DNA of 8,574 bases from an uncultured Acetatifactor sp. (GCA_910585665.1 CAJUFI010000059.1:19034-27607); one strand, 5' to 3'; counted from the stretch's first letter, positions 1 through 7,300 are shown. Notes: generated by a model not told the origin, from the letters alone. Translations and numbers: made by a program.

Positions 1-48
1 CCTGCGGCGGTCTTGCGCAGGTTGCCTGCGGCGGTCTTGCGCAGGTTG
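1..48. repeat. Two perfect 24-bp tandem repeats, array cut by window edge
   Basis: Bases 1-24 and 25-48 are identical 24-bp units, each beginning CCTGCGGCGG and ending GCAGGTTG. Within each unit CCTGCG (1-6) and CGCAGG (16-21) are perfect inverted repeats around a 9-nt loop, so each unit can form a small hairpin. The array may extend to the left of the window. The unit length is a multiple of three and has no stop in any forward frame. One frame reads PAAVLRRL twice, then PSGSKQ and a TGA at 67-69, so this could be the repetitive end of an upstream gene. An intergenic REP-like element is equally possible. Confidence 0.85.
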
Positions 49-70
49 CCCTCAGGAAGCAAGCAATGAG

Positions 71-75
71 AGGAG
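71..75 (+). promoter_or_regulatory. Ribosome binding site that decides the metG start
   Basis: AGGAG at 71-75 lies one base before the ATG at 77 but seven bases before the in-frame ATG at 83. Only the second spacing suits initiation, so the shorter protein starting MEDKGKYY is preferred. Confidence 0.7.
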
Positions 76-82
76 AATGGAA

Positions 83-2083
83 ATGGAAGACAAGGGAAAG
101 TACTATCTTACGACGGCCATCGCCTACACTTCAGGCAAGCCGCACATAGGCAACAATTATGAGATTGTGCTGGCGGACAGCATCGCGCGTTTCCGGCGAA
201 AGGAAGGCTATGATGTCTTCTTTCAGACGGGCACGGACGAGCACGGGCAGAAGATTGAGCTGAAGGCCCAGGAAGCCGGGGTGACCCCCCGGGAATTCGT
301 GGACAATGTGGCGGGCATCATCCAGGGCATGTGCGATATGCTGAATATTTCCTATGATAAATTCATCCGCACCACCGATGATTGCCATGAGAAGCAGGTG
401 CAGAAGATCTTCAAGCGCATGTACGCCCAGGGAGACATCTACAAGGGGGCCTATGAGGGGATGTACTGCACGCCCTGCGAGTCCTTCTGGACGGAATCCC
501 AGCTGGTGGACGGCAAGTGCCCGGACTGCGGCAGGGAGGTGAAGCCCGCCAGGGAGGAGGCCTATTTCTTCCGCATGAGCAAATACGCGGACAGGCTGAT
601 CAGGCATATCAACGAGCATCCGGAGTTCATCCAGCCCGTGTCCCGCAAGAACGAGATGATGAACAACTTCCTTCTGCCGGGGCTCCAGGATTTGTGCGTG
701 TCCAGGACTTCCTTCAAATGGGGGATCCCCGTGGACTTCGACCCGGGGCATGTGGTGTATGTGTGGCTGGACGCGCTGACCAACTATATCACCGGCATCG
801 GCTACGACGCGGAAGGGGGCAGCACGGAGCAGTACAAAAAGTTCTGGCCTGCGGACCTGCATTTAATAGGTAAGGACATCATCCGGTTCCACACCATCTA
901 CTGGCCCATCTTCCTGATGGCCCTGGACGAGCCCCTGCCGAAGCAGATATTCGGCCATCCCTGGCTTTTGATGAACAGCGGCAAGATGAGCAAGTCCAGG
1001 GGGAACGTGATCTACGCGGACGACCTGGTGGACTTCTTCGGGGTGGACGCGGTGCGCTATTACGTGCTGCATGAGATGCCCTTTGAGAATGACGGCAACG
1101 CCACCTGGGAGCTGATTGCGGAGCGCGTCAATTCCGACCTGGCCAATACTTTGGGGAACTTGGTGAACCGCACCATCTCCATGAGCAATAAATATTTCGG
1201 CGGCGTGGTGGCGGACAAGGGCGCCGTGGACCAGGCCCTGGACGGAGACCTGAAGGCCGTGGTCACCGCAACCTACGGGAAAGTGAAGGAAAAAATGGCG
1301 CAGCTGCGGGTGGCGGACTCCCTGACGGAGATCTTCGGCATCTTCAAGCGCTGCAACAAATATATCGATGAGACGGAGCCCTGGATCCTGGCAAAGGACG
1401 AGGCCAAAGCGGACAGGCTTTCCACGGTGCTCTACAACCTGGTGGAGGGAATCTGCATCGGCGCTTCCCTGCTGGAGCCCTATATGCCGGAGACCGCCGG
1501 GAAAATCGCCGCTCAATTGAACACGAATCTGCGGGGATTCGACCAGCTGGAGACCTTCGGGCTGTATGAGAGCGGCAATCGCGTCACGGATCAGCCGGAG
1601 ATCCTGTTCGCAAGGCTGGACATGAAGGAAGTGGAGAAGAAGGACGAGGAGATGTCTGCGGCCATGGCGGCAGCCGCCGGGGCCGATGCCGGGACGGAAG
1701 CCTCTCAGGAGGGCAGCGGGGAGAGGGCAGCCCAGGTGATCGATATAGAGCCCAAGGCGGAGGTCGCCTATGACGATTTCGCCAAAATGCAGTTCCAGGT
1801 AGGGGAGATCATCGCCTGCGAGGCGGTGCCCAAGTCCAAGAAGCTCCTCTGCAGCCAGGTGCGGATTGGCAGCCAGGTGAAGCAGATCGTGTCCGGCATC
1901 AAGGCCCATTATGCCCCGGAGGAGATGGTGGGCAAGAAAGTGATGGTGCTGGTGAACCTGAAGCCCGCGAAACTGGCGGGGGTGCTCTCCGAGGGGATGC
2001 TCCTGTGCGCCGAGGACGAGGAAGGACAGCTGGCTTTGATGACGCCCGAGAAAGCGATGCCCGCAGGCGCGGAAATCTGCTGA
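83..2083 (+). CDS. metG: Methionyl-tRNA synthetase with C-terminal tRNA-binding domain
   Basis: This cytoplasmic enzyme charges tRNA-Met with methionine using ATP. Numbering from the alternative ATG at 77 (668 aa; 666 aa from 83), the class I Rossmann core has the HIGH-type motif HIGN at 23-26 and KMSKS at 303-307. A zinc knuckle is formed by Cys131, Cys134, Cys148 and Cys151. The anticodon-binding helical region spans roughly 340-515. A charged, Ala/Glu-rich linker (about 520-560) leads to an OB-fold EMAP/Trbp111-type domain from about 566 to the end, containing VGEI and LKPAKLAGVLSEGM. This is the usual length and layout for dimeric bacterial MetRS. The frame stays open upstream to the window edge, but the ribosome binding site supports Met at 83. 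It is the first gene of a tight same-strand run, so it may be cotranscribed with the hydrolase 41 bp downstream. Confidence 0.98.
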   Translation: MEDKGKYYLTTAIAYTSGKPHIGNNYEIVLADSIARFRRKEGYDVFFQTGTDEHGQKIELKAQEAGVTPREFVDNVAGIIQGMCDMLNISYDKFIRTTDDCHEKQVQKIFKRMYAQGDIYKGAYEGMYCTPCESFWTESQLVDGKCPDCGREVKPAREEAYFFRMSKYADRLIRHINEHPEFIQPVSRKNEMMNNFLLPGLQDLCVSRTSFKWGIPVDFDPGHVVYVWLDALTNYITGIGYDAEGGSTEQYKKFWPADLHLIGKDIIRFHTIYWPIFLMALDEPLPKQIFGHPWLLMNSGKMSKSRGNVIYADDLVDFFGVDAVRYYVLHEMPFENDGNATWELIAERVNSDLANTLGNLVNRTISMSNKYFGGVVADKGAVDQALDGDLKAVVTATYGKVKEKMAQLRVADSLTEIFGIFKRCNKYIDETEPWILAKDEAKADRLSTVLYNLVEGICIGASLLEPYMPETAGKIAAQLNTNLRGFDQLETFGLYESGNRVTDQPEILFARLDMKEVEKKDEEMSAAMAAAAGADAGTEASQEGSGERAAQVIDIEPKAEVAYDDFAKMQFQVGEIIACEAVPKSKKLLCSQVRIGSQVKQIVSGIKAHYAPEEMVGKKVMVLVNLKPAKLAGVLSEGMLLCAEDEEGQLALMTPEKAMPAGAEIC

Positions 2084-2124
2084 CAGAGAAATGTTCAGGC
2101 CGCCGGTGCGGCGGAGGAGGCGGA

Positions 2125-3063
2125 ATGGTCAAGGAAGAATTCTATTTTGACTCCCGGGACGGGGAGAGCAGGCTGCATGCAGTCAGGTACAGGCCGGATG
2201 ACGGGGGTCGGATCCGAGGTGTCCTGCAGGTGGTGCACGGCATGGCGGAATATGTGGAACGGTACGAGGAGTTCGCCCGGTTTCTGGTGGAGAAAGGATT
2301 CGTGGTGACCGGGGAAGACCACCTGGGACACGGGAAGTCGGTGGGGGAGAAGGGAAAGTACGGGTATTTCTGTGAACAGGACCCGGCCACGGTCCTTGTG
2401 CGGGACGTCCACCGGCTGAAGAAGCTCACGGAGGAGAAGTATCCCGACGTGCCCTATATCATCATGGGGCACAGCATGGGCTCCTTCATCACCCGCAATT
2501 ATCTGTGCCGGTACGGCAGCGGGGTGTCCGCGGCGATCATCATGGGCACGGGGATGCAGTCCCGGGGCACCCTGAAGATGGCGAAAGCGGCTGCGGAGGT
2601 TCAGAAGCGGCTGCAGGGCTCTCGCCATACCAGCAGGCTGATAGACAAGCTGGCCTTCGGCAGCTACGGAAAGGCAATCCCGAATCCCCGGACTCCCTTT
2701 GACTGGCTGAGCCGGGATGAGGAGCGGGTGGACCGTTACATCGCGGATCCCCTGTGCGGCTTCACCTTTACGGTCAATGGCTTCGGGGCGTTGTTCGAGC
2801 TGGTGTCCAGGCTCCATGATCCGGGGAACCTGGCGGCCATCCCGAAGATGCTGCCTGTGTTCCTGGTGTCGGGGGATGCGGATCCCGTGGGTGGCTACGG
2901 GAAGGGCGTCCAGAGGGCCTATGATTCCCTGGTGGCGGCCGGGCTTGTGAACATTAAGCTGAAAATGTACCAGGGCGGCCGGCATGAGCTGCTGAACGAG
3001 ACCAATCGGCAGGAGGTCATGGAGGATATCTTTGATTGGATCCGAAGTACGGTTCTGAAATAA
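2125..3063 (+). CDS. Alpha/beta hydrolase, monoacylglycerol lipase / lysophospholipase-like
   Basis: The 312-residue protein is a serine hydrolase of the Hydrolase_4 (S33-like) family, which cleaves ester bonds in monoacylglycerols, lysophospholipids or related small lipids. The nucleophile elbow is GHSMG at 115-119 with Ser117. The likely acid is Asp253 in SGDADPVG, and the likely base is His287 in YQGGRHELLNE, a segment typical of this family. HGMAEY at 38-43 fits the oxyanion-hole region, and a cap region spans roughly 145-235. There is no signal peptide or membrane segment, so it should be cytoplasmic. The frame is open back into metG, but the purine-rich GGAGGAGG at 2113-2120 just before ATG 2125 sets the start. 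The true substrate cannot be read from sequence. Confidence 0.93.
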   Translation: MVKEEFYFDSRDGESRLHAVRYRPDDGGRIRGVLQVVHGMAEYVERYEEFARFLVEKGFVVTGEDHLGHGKSVGEKGKYGYFCEQDPATVLVRDVHRLKKLTEEKYPDVPYIIMGHSMGSFITRNYLCRYGSGVSAAIIMGTGMQSRGTLKMAKAAAEVQKRLQGSRHTSRLIDKLAFGSYGKAIPNPRTPFDWLSRDEERVDRYIADPLCGFTFTVNGFGALFELVSRLHDPGNLAAIPKMLPVFLVSGDADPVGGYGKGVQRAYDSLVAAGLVNIKLKMYQGGRHELLNETNRQEVMEDIFDWIRSTVLK

Positions 3064-3102
3064 AATCGCGTCTTGGCGCGGTGCCTATGGAGCGGCAAAA
3101 CG

Positions 3103-3588
3103 ATGGATATGAGAAGGATGCGCAGGTTCTATGAGGTCAGGTGGGCCAGAAGGGACGAGTGGGCGCCGGCCATGGAGATGGTCTGGCGCACCTTCCTGAA
3201 ATATGAGGGGGAGGAGTACTCGGAGGAGGGCGTACATCATTTTTTTGAATTCATCTCCGGGGACGAGCTGCACGAGGCTTTTCTGCAGGGCGAGTATCTG
3301 CTCATGGTGGCGCTGGACGGAGAGCGGATCATCGGTGCCGGTACGGTCAGGGACAGGAACCATCTTTCCCTCCTGTTCGTGGACGAGGCCTACCACCGCA
3401 GGGGCGTCGGCAGCTCCATCCTGAGGAAACTGTGCGCTTACCTGGAAAAAGAGTCGGGAGAGCGGTATATGTCCCTGGAGGCGTCGCCCTACGCGGTGAG
3501 CTTCTATCAGAAGCAGGGGTTCCGCGCCGTGCGGCCCGAGATCTCCTTTGGGGGCATCCGTGTGACGCCTATGGAAAAAGTGTTTTGA
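3103..3588 (+). CDS. GNAT-family N-acetyltransferase
   Basis: The 161-residue protein transfers an acetyl group from acetyl-CoA to an unidentified acceptor. The acetyl-CoA pyrophosphate loop is HRRGVG at 98-103, following the beta-strand LSLLFVDEAY, and the C-terminal motif SFYQKQGF lies at 133-140. The N-terminal part (RRDEWAPAMEMVWRTFLKYE) resembles the small single-domain GNAT proteins common in clostridia. Start choice: GGAG at 3089-3092 sits 10 bases before ATG 3103. A TTG at 3073 has no ribosome binding site, and ATG 3118 is a possible shorter start because the conserved part begins right after it. It sits 39 bp after the hydrolase and 18 bp before the YesL gene, suggesting an operon. 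Confidence 0.93.
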   Translation: MDMRRMRRFYEVRWARRDEWAPAMEMVWRTFLKYEGEEYSEEGVHHFFEFISGDELHEAFLQGEYLLMVALDGERIIGAGTVRDRNHLSLLFVDEAYHRRGVGSSILRKLCAYLEKESGERYMSLEASPYAVSFYQKQGFRAVRPEISFGGIRVTPMEKVF

Positions 3589-3606
3589 GGACAGGAGGAA
3601 GATGTC

Positions 3607-4338
3607 ATGAAGTTTTTCAATTTGGATAGCCCGCTGATGCAGGCCCTGAACAAGGTGGCCGATCTGATGTGGCTGAACATTCTGACGCTGATTTGCTGTA
3701 TCCCGGTCATCACCGTGGGGCCGGCCCTGACGGCGCTGCACTACATGGCGCTGAAGATGGTGCGGAACGAGGAATGCTATATCGCCAGGGATTATTTCAA
3801 ATCCTTTAAGCTGAATCTGCGCCAGGGGATTGTGATATGGCTGATAGAGCTGGTCATTGTGTCTCTCCTGATTGGGGACTTTCTGATTCTGCAGAATTCC
3901 GAAGTGGCCTTCGGGGAGCCCATGCGGGTCATCCTGATGGTGGTGGCGGTTCTGGTGCTGTTTCTCTTCACCTTTGTGTATCCGGTTCTGGCCAAGTTCG
4001 ACAACACAGTGATGCGCACGCTGAAGAACGCGCTCTTCATCGGCATCCTCCAGTTCCCGAAGACGATTCTGATGATGATCCTCTCCCTGATACCGGCGGT
4101 GCTGTTCGTGCTGGCGCCACAGATCATCCCAATCGTGTTTCTGCTGTGCTTCTCGGCTCCCGCCTGGGTCTCCGCGAAATTGTACAACAAGTTCTTCAAA
4201 AGGCTGGAGGACGGAATGAGGGGTGAAGATGCTGCCGAATCGGAGGAAGGCCAGGATCCGGAGGCGGACGAGAGGATATTCAAGGACGAGCTGGACCAGA
4301 GCCTGCAGGAGGAAACGGCCGGCATCGGAAAAGCATAG
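3607..4338 (+). CDS. YesL family (DUF624) membrane protein
   Basis: The 243-residue integral membrane protein has about five hydrophobic segments, at roughly 18-40, 74-95, 107-129, 150-170 and 171-190. The family hallmark is the start, with FFNLDSPLMQALNKVADL followed by WLNILTLICCIPVITVGPA. The last 45 residues are a strongly acidic, hydrophilic tail, probably cytoplasmic. The biochemical role of DUF624 proteins is not established. The namesake yesL lies beside a rhamnogalacturonan-oligosaccharide importer cluster in Bacillus subtilis, and family members often neighbour CUT1 sugar ABC importers. Here the next gene encodes an importer ATPase. AGGAGG at 3593-3598, eight bases before ATG 3607, supports the start. 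No terminator was seen directly after the stop. Confidence 0.9.
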   Translation: MKFFNLDSPLMQALNKVADLMWLNILTLICCIPVITVGPALTALHYMALKMVRNEECYIARDYFKSFKLNLRQGIVIWLIELVIVSLLIGDFLILQNSEVAFGEPMRVILMVVAVLVLFLFTFVYPVLAKFDNTVMRTLKNALFIGILQFPKTILMMILSLIPAVLFVLAPQIIPIVFLLCFSAPAWVSAKLYNKFFKRLEDGMRGEDAAESEEGQDPEADERIFKDELDQSLQEETAGIGKA

Positions 4339-4419
4339 ACCTGTACATTTTGACTAATGAAAAATGAATAATCTGTGCAAAGTGCCGAGGGAAACAAAAT
4401 GGCTTCAAGTTTATAAGCA

Positions 4420-4441
4420 TTTTTTACAATCCGTTAAAAAA
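4420..4441. promoter_or_regulatory. AT-rich inverted repeat upstream of the sugar ATPase gene
   Basis: TTTTTTA at 4420-4426 and TAAAAAA at 4435-4441 form perfect 7-base arms around 8 bases. The element lies about 45 bases upstream of the predicted -10 box. It could be an operator or just AT-rich upstream DNA; no known regulator consensus is matched. Confidence 0.25.
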
Positions 4442-4460
4442 ACTTTGTGAAATAGTGGCA

Positions 4461-4489
4461 TGGCGCAAATCTTAATTTTTCGATATACT
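4461..4489 (+). promoter_or_regulatory. Candidate promoter for the sugar ATPase gene
   Basis: TATACT at 4484-4489 matches the sigma-A -10 consensus at five of six bases. No good -35 box lies 16-18 bases upstream (best phase TGGCGC at 4461-4466), so the promoter may need an activator. Initiation near 4496 would give a leader of about 92 nt. Confidence 0.4.
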
Positions 4490-4504
4490 ATGTTCAGGGT
4501 GAAG

Positions 4505-4538
4505 CGATGCAAAAAGCATTATCCGATGCAAGACATCG
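4505..4538 (+). repeat. Direct repeat and small hairpins in the sugar ATPase leader
   Basis: CGATGCAA occurs at 4505-4512 and again at 4524-4531. The second copy starts a hairpin, CGATG (4524-4528) with CATCG (4534-4538) around five bases. The first copy can form ATGC/GCAT around AAAAA (4507-4519). Either CGATG can pair with the single CATCG, so two folds are possible. The element lies between the predicted transcription start and the ribosome binding site. Confidence 0.4.
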
Positions 4539-4587
4539 TTAAAGCTAGAATAAAGAAACCATGCAAACGTGAAAGGAGTTTTCTATT

Positions 4588-5703
4588 ATGGCAAGTTTAT
4601 CTTTAAAGAATGTCTGTAAGGTGTTTCCGAACGGCTTCGAGGCCGTTAAGGATTTTAATCTGGAAATCGCAGATAAGGAGTTCATCATCTTCGTAGGACC
4701 TTCTGGATGCGGTAAGTCCACCACCCTTCGTATGATTGCAGGTCTGGAGGATATCTCTTCCGGTGAACTGAAGATTGGTGACAGAGTCGTGAACGATGTA
4801 GAGCCCAAGGATCGTGATATCGCCATGGTATTCCAGAACTACGCTCTGTATCCTCATATGTCCGTGTATGACAACATGGCATTCGGTCTGAAGCTGAGGA
4901 AGGTGCCGAAGGACCAGATTGACAAGATGGTGAAAGAAGCCGCTAAGATTCTTGACCTGACCCCGCTCCTTGACCGTAAGCCGAAAGCTCTGTCCGGTGG
5001 TCAGAGACAGCGTGTTGCCATGGGCCGTGCTATCGTGCGTAATCCCAAGGTGTTCCTGATGGATGAGCCGCTGTCCAACTTGGATGCTAAGCTGCGTGTG
5101 CAGATGCGTGTTGAGATTTCCAAGCTGCATCAGAGACTGGGAACTACCATTATCTACGTTACACATGACCAGACAGAGGCTATGACCCTGGGTACCAGAA
5201 TCGTCGTTATGAAGGATGGCGTCATCCAGCAGGTTGACACTCCTCAGAACCTGTACCAGAAGCCCCAGAACCTGTTCGTAGCAGGATTTATGGGATCTCC
5301 TCAGATGAATTTCCTGGATGCTACCGTCAAGGTGACCGGCAATACCGCAAACCTTCAGATTGCAGGCCGCAGCATTCCTCTTCCGGAAGCGAAGTCCAAG
5401 AAGCTTATCGATGGCAAGTATGATGGAAAGACCGTTACATTCGGTATCCGTCCCGAGGACATCTATGATTCACCGGAATTCCTGGCTAAGAGCGATCCTA
5501 AATGCGTATTTGAGTCCTCCGTCAGGGTATACGAGCTGTTGGGTGCAGAAGTCTATCTGTACTTTGATTTGGATGAGTTCCCTATCACCGCAAGAGTGGC
5601 TCCTAACACCACTGCAAGACCTGGCGATACTATCAAGTTCGCTTTCGAAATCGATAAGATTCATGTGTTCGATAAAGAGACCGAGCAGATTATCACGAAT
5701 TAG
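4588..5703 (+). CDS. msmX: CUT1 sugar ABC importer ATPase (MsmX/UgpC/MalK type)
   Basis: The 371-residue ATPase powers carbohydrate import at the inner face of the membrane. It has Walker A GPSGCGKST (37-45), Q-loop Gln83, signature LSGGQ (135-139), Walker B VFLMDE (155-160), D-loop SNLDAK, and switch His193 in THD. A C-terminal TOBE/MalK-like regulatory region spans about 240-365. Databases often name such proteins UgpC. No permease or binding-protein gene is in the window, so it is an orphan ATPase. In Bacillus subtilis MsmX one such ATPase serves several oligosaccharide importers, so a shared role is inferred here. AGGAG at 4574-4578, nine bases before ATG, sets the start. Codon use differs from its neighbours, with many CGT arginine codons, which suggests strong expression. 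An intrinsic terminator follows the stop. Confidence 0.95.
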   Translation: MASLSLKNVCKVFPNGFEAVKDFNLEIADKEFIIFVGPSGCGKSTTLRMIAGLEDISSGELKIGDRVVNDVEPKDRDIAMVFQNYALYPHMSVYDNMAFGLKLRKVPKDQIDKMVKEAAKILDLTPLLDRKPKALSGGQRQRVAMGRAIVRNPKVFLMDEPLSNLDAKLRVQMRVEISKLHQRLGTTIIYVTHDQTEAMTLGTRIVVMKDGVIQQVDTPQNLYQKPQNLFVAGFMGSPQMNFLDATVKVTGNTANLQIAGRSIPLPEAKSKKLIDGKYDGKTVTFGIRPEDIYDSPEFLAKSDPKCVFESSVRVYELLGAEVYLYFDLDEFPITARVAPNTTARPGDTIKFAFEIDKIHVFDKETEQIITN

Positions 5704-5715
5704 CATGAGAAACAT

Positions 5716-5744
5716 AAGGGGTGTCGGAGACGGCATCCTTTTTT
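5716..5744 (+). terminator. Intrinsic terminator after the sugar ATPase gene
   Basis: GGGTGTC (5719-5725) pairs with GGCATCC (5732-5738), including two G-U pairs, around a 6-nt loop. Six Ts follow at 5739-5744. It begins 12 bases after the stop codon and separates the ATPase gene from the regulator gene. Confidence 0.85.
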
Positions 5745-5796
5745 AATAATACAAGCCTGATTGGTGTGACCGCTAACGGGGCAGATAGGAGACAAC

Positions 5797-6885
5797 ATGA
5801 TTTCAAGTCAGACGATTCAGACCAGTATTGATGAACTGAAAGCCATTACCAAAGTGGATTTGTGCGTGTATGATTTATCGGGCGCACCGGTGGCGACCAC
5901 GACCACGCAGTTTGAGATTGCCGCGGACCTGATCAGCGGCTTCGCGTATTCGCCTGCGGACAGCCAAGTGATAGGGGTCCATCATCTGTTGAAGATTATG
6001 GACGAGGGCGAGCTGCTGTATATTTTGGTTGCGAAGGGGCCGGGCGAGGATGTATACATGGTGGGGAAGATTGCGGTGTGCCAGCTGCAGAACCTGATCA
6101 TCGCATACAAGGAGAGGTTTGACAGGAACAATTTCTTCCAGAACCTTCTGTTGGACAATCTGCTCCTGGTGGATATCTACAACAGGGCCAAGAAGCTCCA
6201 TGTGGAGGTAGCTGTGCCCAGGGCGGTCTTCCTGGTGGAGACCCATCTGGAGAAGGACGGCATGGTGATGGAGCTTTTGAAGGGCATGTTCTCCAGCCAT
6301 GCAGGGGATTATATCACGGCAGTGGACGAGAGCAGCGTGATCCTGATCAAGGCCCTGGAGCCGGATTATACCAATGATTCCCTTCTGGAGGTGGCGGAGG
6401 TCATCGTTGCGATGATGAACACGGAGGCCATGCTGAACGTGAAGGTGTCCTTCGGCACGGTGGTGCAGGAGCTGAAGGACGTGTCCAAATCCTACAAGGA
6501 GGCCAAGATGGCACTGGATGTGGGCAAGATTTTCTATGCGGAGAAGAACGTGGTGGCGTACAGCACCCTGGGGATAGGCCGCCTGATTTATCAGCTGCCG
6601 GTGAACCTGTGCAAGATCTTCATCGACGAGATCTTCGGCGACAATGTGCCCTACGATTTGGACGATGAGACCTTGACTACCATCAATAAATTCTTTGAGA
6701 ACAACCTGAACGTATCGGAGACCTCCAGGCAGCTGTTCGTCCACAGGAACACGCTGGTCTACCGGATCGAGAAGCTGCAGAAGAGCATGGGCTTGGATCT
6801 GAGGAATTTCGATGACGCTTTGACGTTCAAGATTGCACTCATGGTCGTGAATTATATGAAGTATCTGGACAGTATCGATTATTGA
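5797..6885 (+). CDS. CdaR/PucR-type transcriptional regulator
   Basis: The 362-residue protein is a predicted DNA-binding regulator. Its C-terminal PucR-type helix-turn-helix spans about 294-355 and contains NLNVSETSRQLFVHRNTLVY. The middle region (about 140-255) resembles the degenerate GGDEF-like domain of CdaR proteins and includes SFGTVVQELKDVSKSYKEAK. The first 110 residues form a PAS-like sensor segment (VDLCVYDLSGAPVATT) followed by a probable helical linker. The start is set by AGGAG at 5787-5791, five bases before ATG. Relatives respond to small metabolites such as sugar diacids or purine breakdown products, but the ligand here is unknown. It lies 93 bp after the sugar ATPase gene and its terminator. 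I found no convincing promoter of its own, so it may depend on read-through. Regulation of sugar uptake is inferred from position only. Confidence 0.88.
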   Translation: MISSQTIQTSIDELKAITKVDLCVYDLSGAPVATTTTQFEIAADLISGFAYSPADSQVIGVHHLLKIMDEGELLYILVAKGPGEDVYMVGKIAVCQLQNLIIAYKERFDRNNFFQNLLLDNLLLVDIYNRAKKLHVEVAVPRAVFLVETHLEKDGMVMELLKGMFSSHAGDYITAVDESSVILIKALEPDYTNDSLLEVAEVIVAMMNTEAMLNVKVSFGTVVQELKDVSKSYKEAKMALDVGKIFYAEKNVVAYSTLGIGRLIYQLPVNLCKIFIDEIFGDNVPYDLDDETLTTINKFFENNLNVSETSRQLFVHRNTLVYRIEKLQKSMGLDLRNFDDALTFKIALMVVNYMKYLDSIDY

Positions 6886-6931
6886 GCGCCGGAACGGGTG
6901 CAGGAGCCGCTCTGATGCTTTTGCTTCAACG

Positions 6932-7004
6932 CCCCGAATCTGTTAGAGGGAGAACGCCATTGTGGGATGGAGGAGGCCGCGAAAATAGATTCGGGGGGAT
7001 TTTT
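6932..7004 (+). terminator. Long-loop terminator-like hairpin after the regulator gene
   Basis: CCCCGAATCT (6932-6941) is perfectly complementary to AGATTCGGGG (6987-6996). GG, A and five Ts (7000-7004) follow. The 45-nt loop is far longer than in a usual terminator and contains a small CCAT/ATGG hairpin (6957-6970) and a purine-rich GGAGGAGG. It probably ends the regulator transcript, but the long loop leaves room for a small structured RNA. Confidence 0.6.
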
Positions 7005-7076
7005 ATGCTATTACCAGGAAGGGCTTAAGGGAACCCATTGTTTCTCATGACTACGGGGTTTTGGTGATTTTCCTAC

Positions 7077-7105
7077 TTGCAGAATGTGCATGGGTATGGT
7101 AATAT
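7077..7105 (+). promoter_or_regulatory. Candidate extended -10 promoter for the glycosyltransferase leader
   Basis: TTGCAG at 7077-7082 is followed after 17 bases by TAATAT at 7100-7105. A TG dinucleotide sits at 7097-7098, one base before the -10, as in extended -10 promoters. Box matches are only partial. Initiation near 7112 would give a leader of about 460 nt. Confidence 0.35.
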
Positions 7106-7141
7106 ATGTAAGAGAATTCAAGAGCAAATGGTGTACCGCTA

Positions 7142-7170
7142 CAAGGAGTTGCAGCTCCTTGCAGCAAGGA
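7142..7170 (+). promoter_or_regulatory. Alternating hairpins exposing or hiding an SD-like sequence
   Basis: CAAGGAG (7142-7148) pairs perfectly with CTCCTTG (7155-7161) around 6 bases. The same TCCTT (7156-7160) can instead pair with AAGGA (7166-7170) around 5 bases. The two hairpins exclude each other. AAGGAG is SD-like and CTCCTT is anti-SD-like. No recognised gene starts right after it. Confidence 0.45.
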
Positions 7171-7300
7171 TGGTATCTAGCCTACCACACAATACAGAAC
7201 ATGTCTGCGATACACACATGAATTATTATAAAGCAGGTGCAGTATTTTTGCAATCTCTTTGTGGTGTTTTTGCAGAATTGTTTCTGAACCTTCTACATAG

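Noticed and set aside
1..48. CRISPR array
   Set aside because: The 24-bp units abut directly with no spacers.
131..1909. Long open frames on the minus strand opposite metG
   Set aside because: They mirror the codon bias of GC-rich metG, have no recognisable domains and are rich in His/Leu/Pro, as is typical of antisense shadows.
4456..4470. Sigma-54-like promoter (TGGCAT)
   Set aside because: The -12 element is missing: AAAT stands where TTGC is needed.
4561..4575. CcpA cre-like site
   Set aside because: Only the left half (ATGCAAACG) fits; the right half lacks the required C and W positions, and it overlaps the ribosome binding site.
5745..5796. Promoter for the CdaR-type regulator
   Set aside because: TTGGTG at 5761 has no acceptable -10 box at proper spacing; TAATAAT lies within the terminator tail with no -35.
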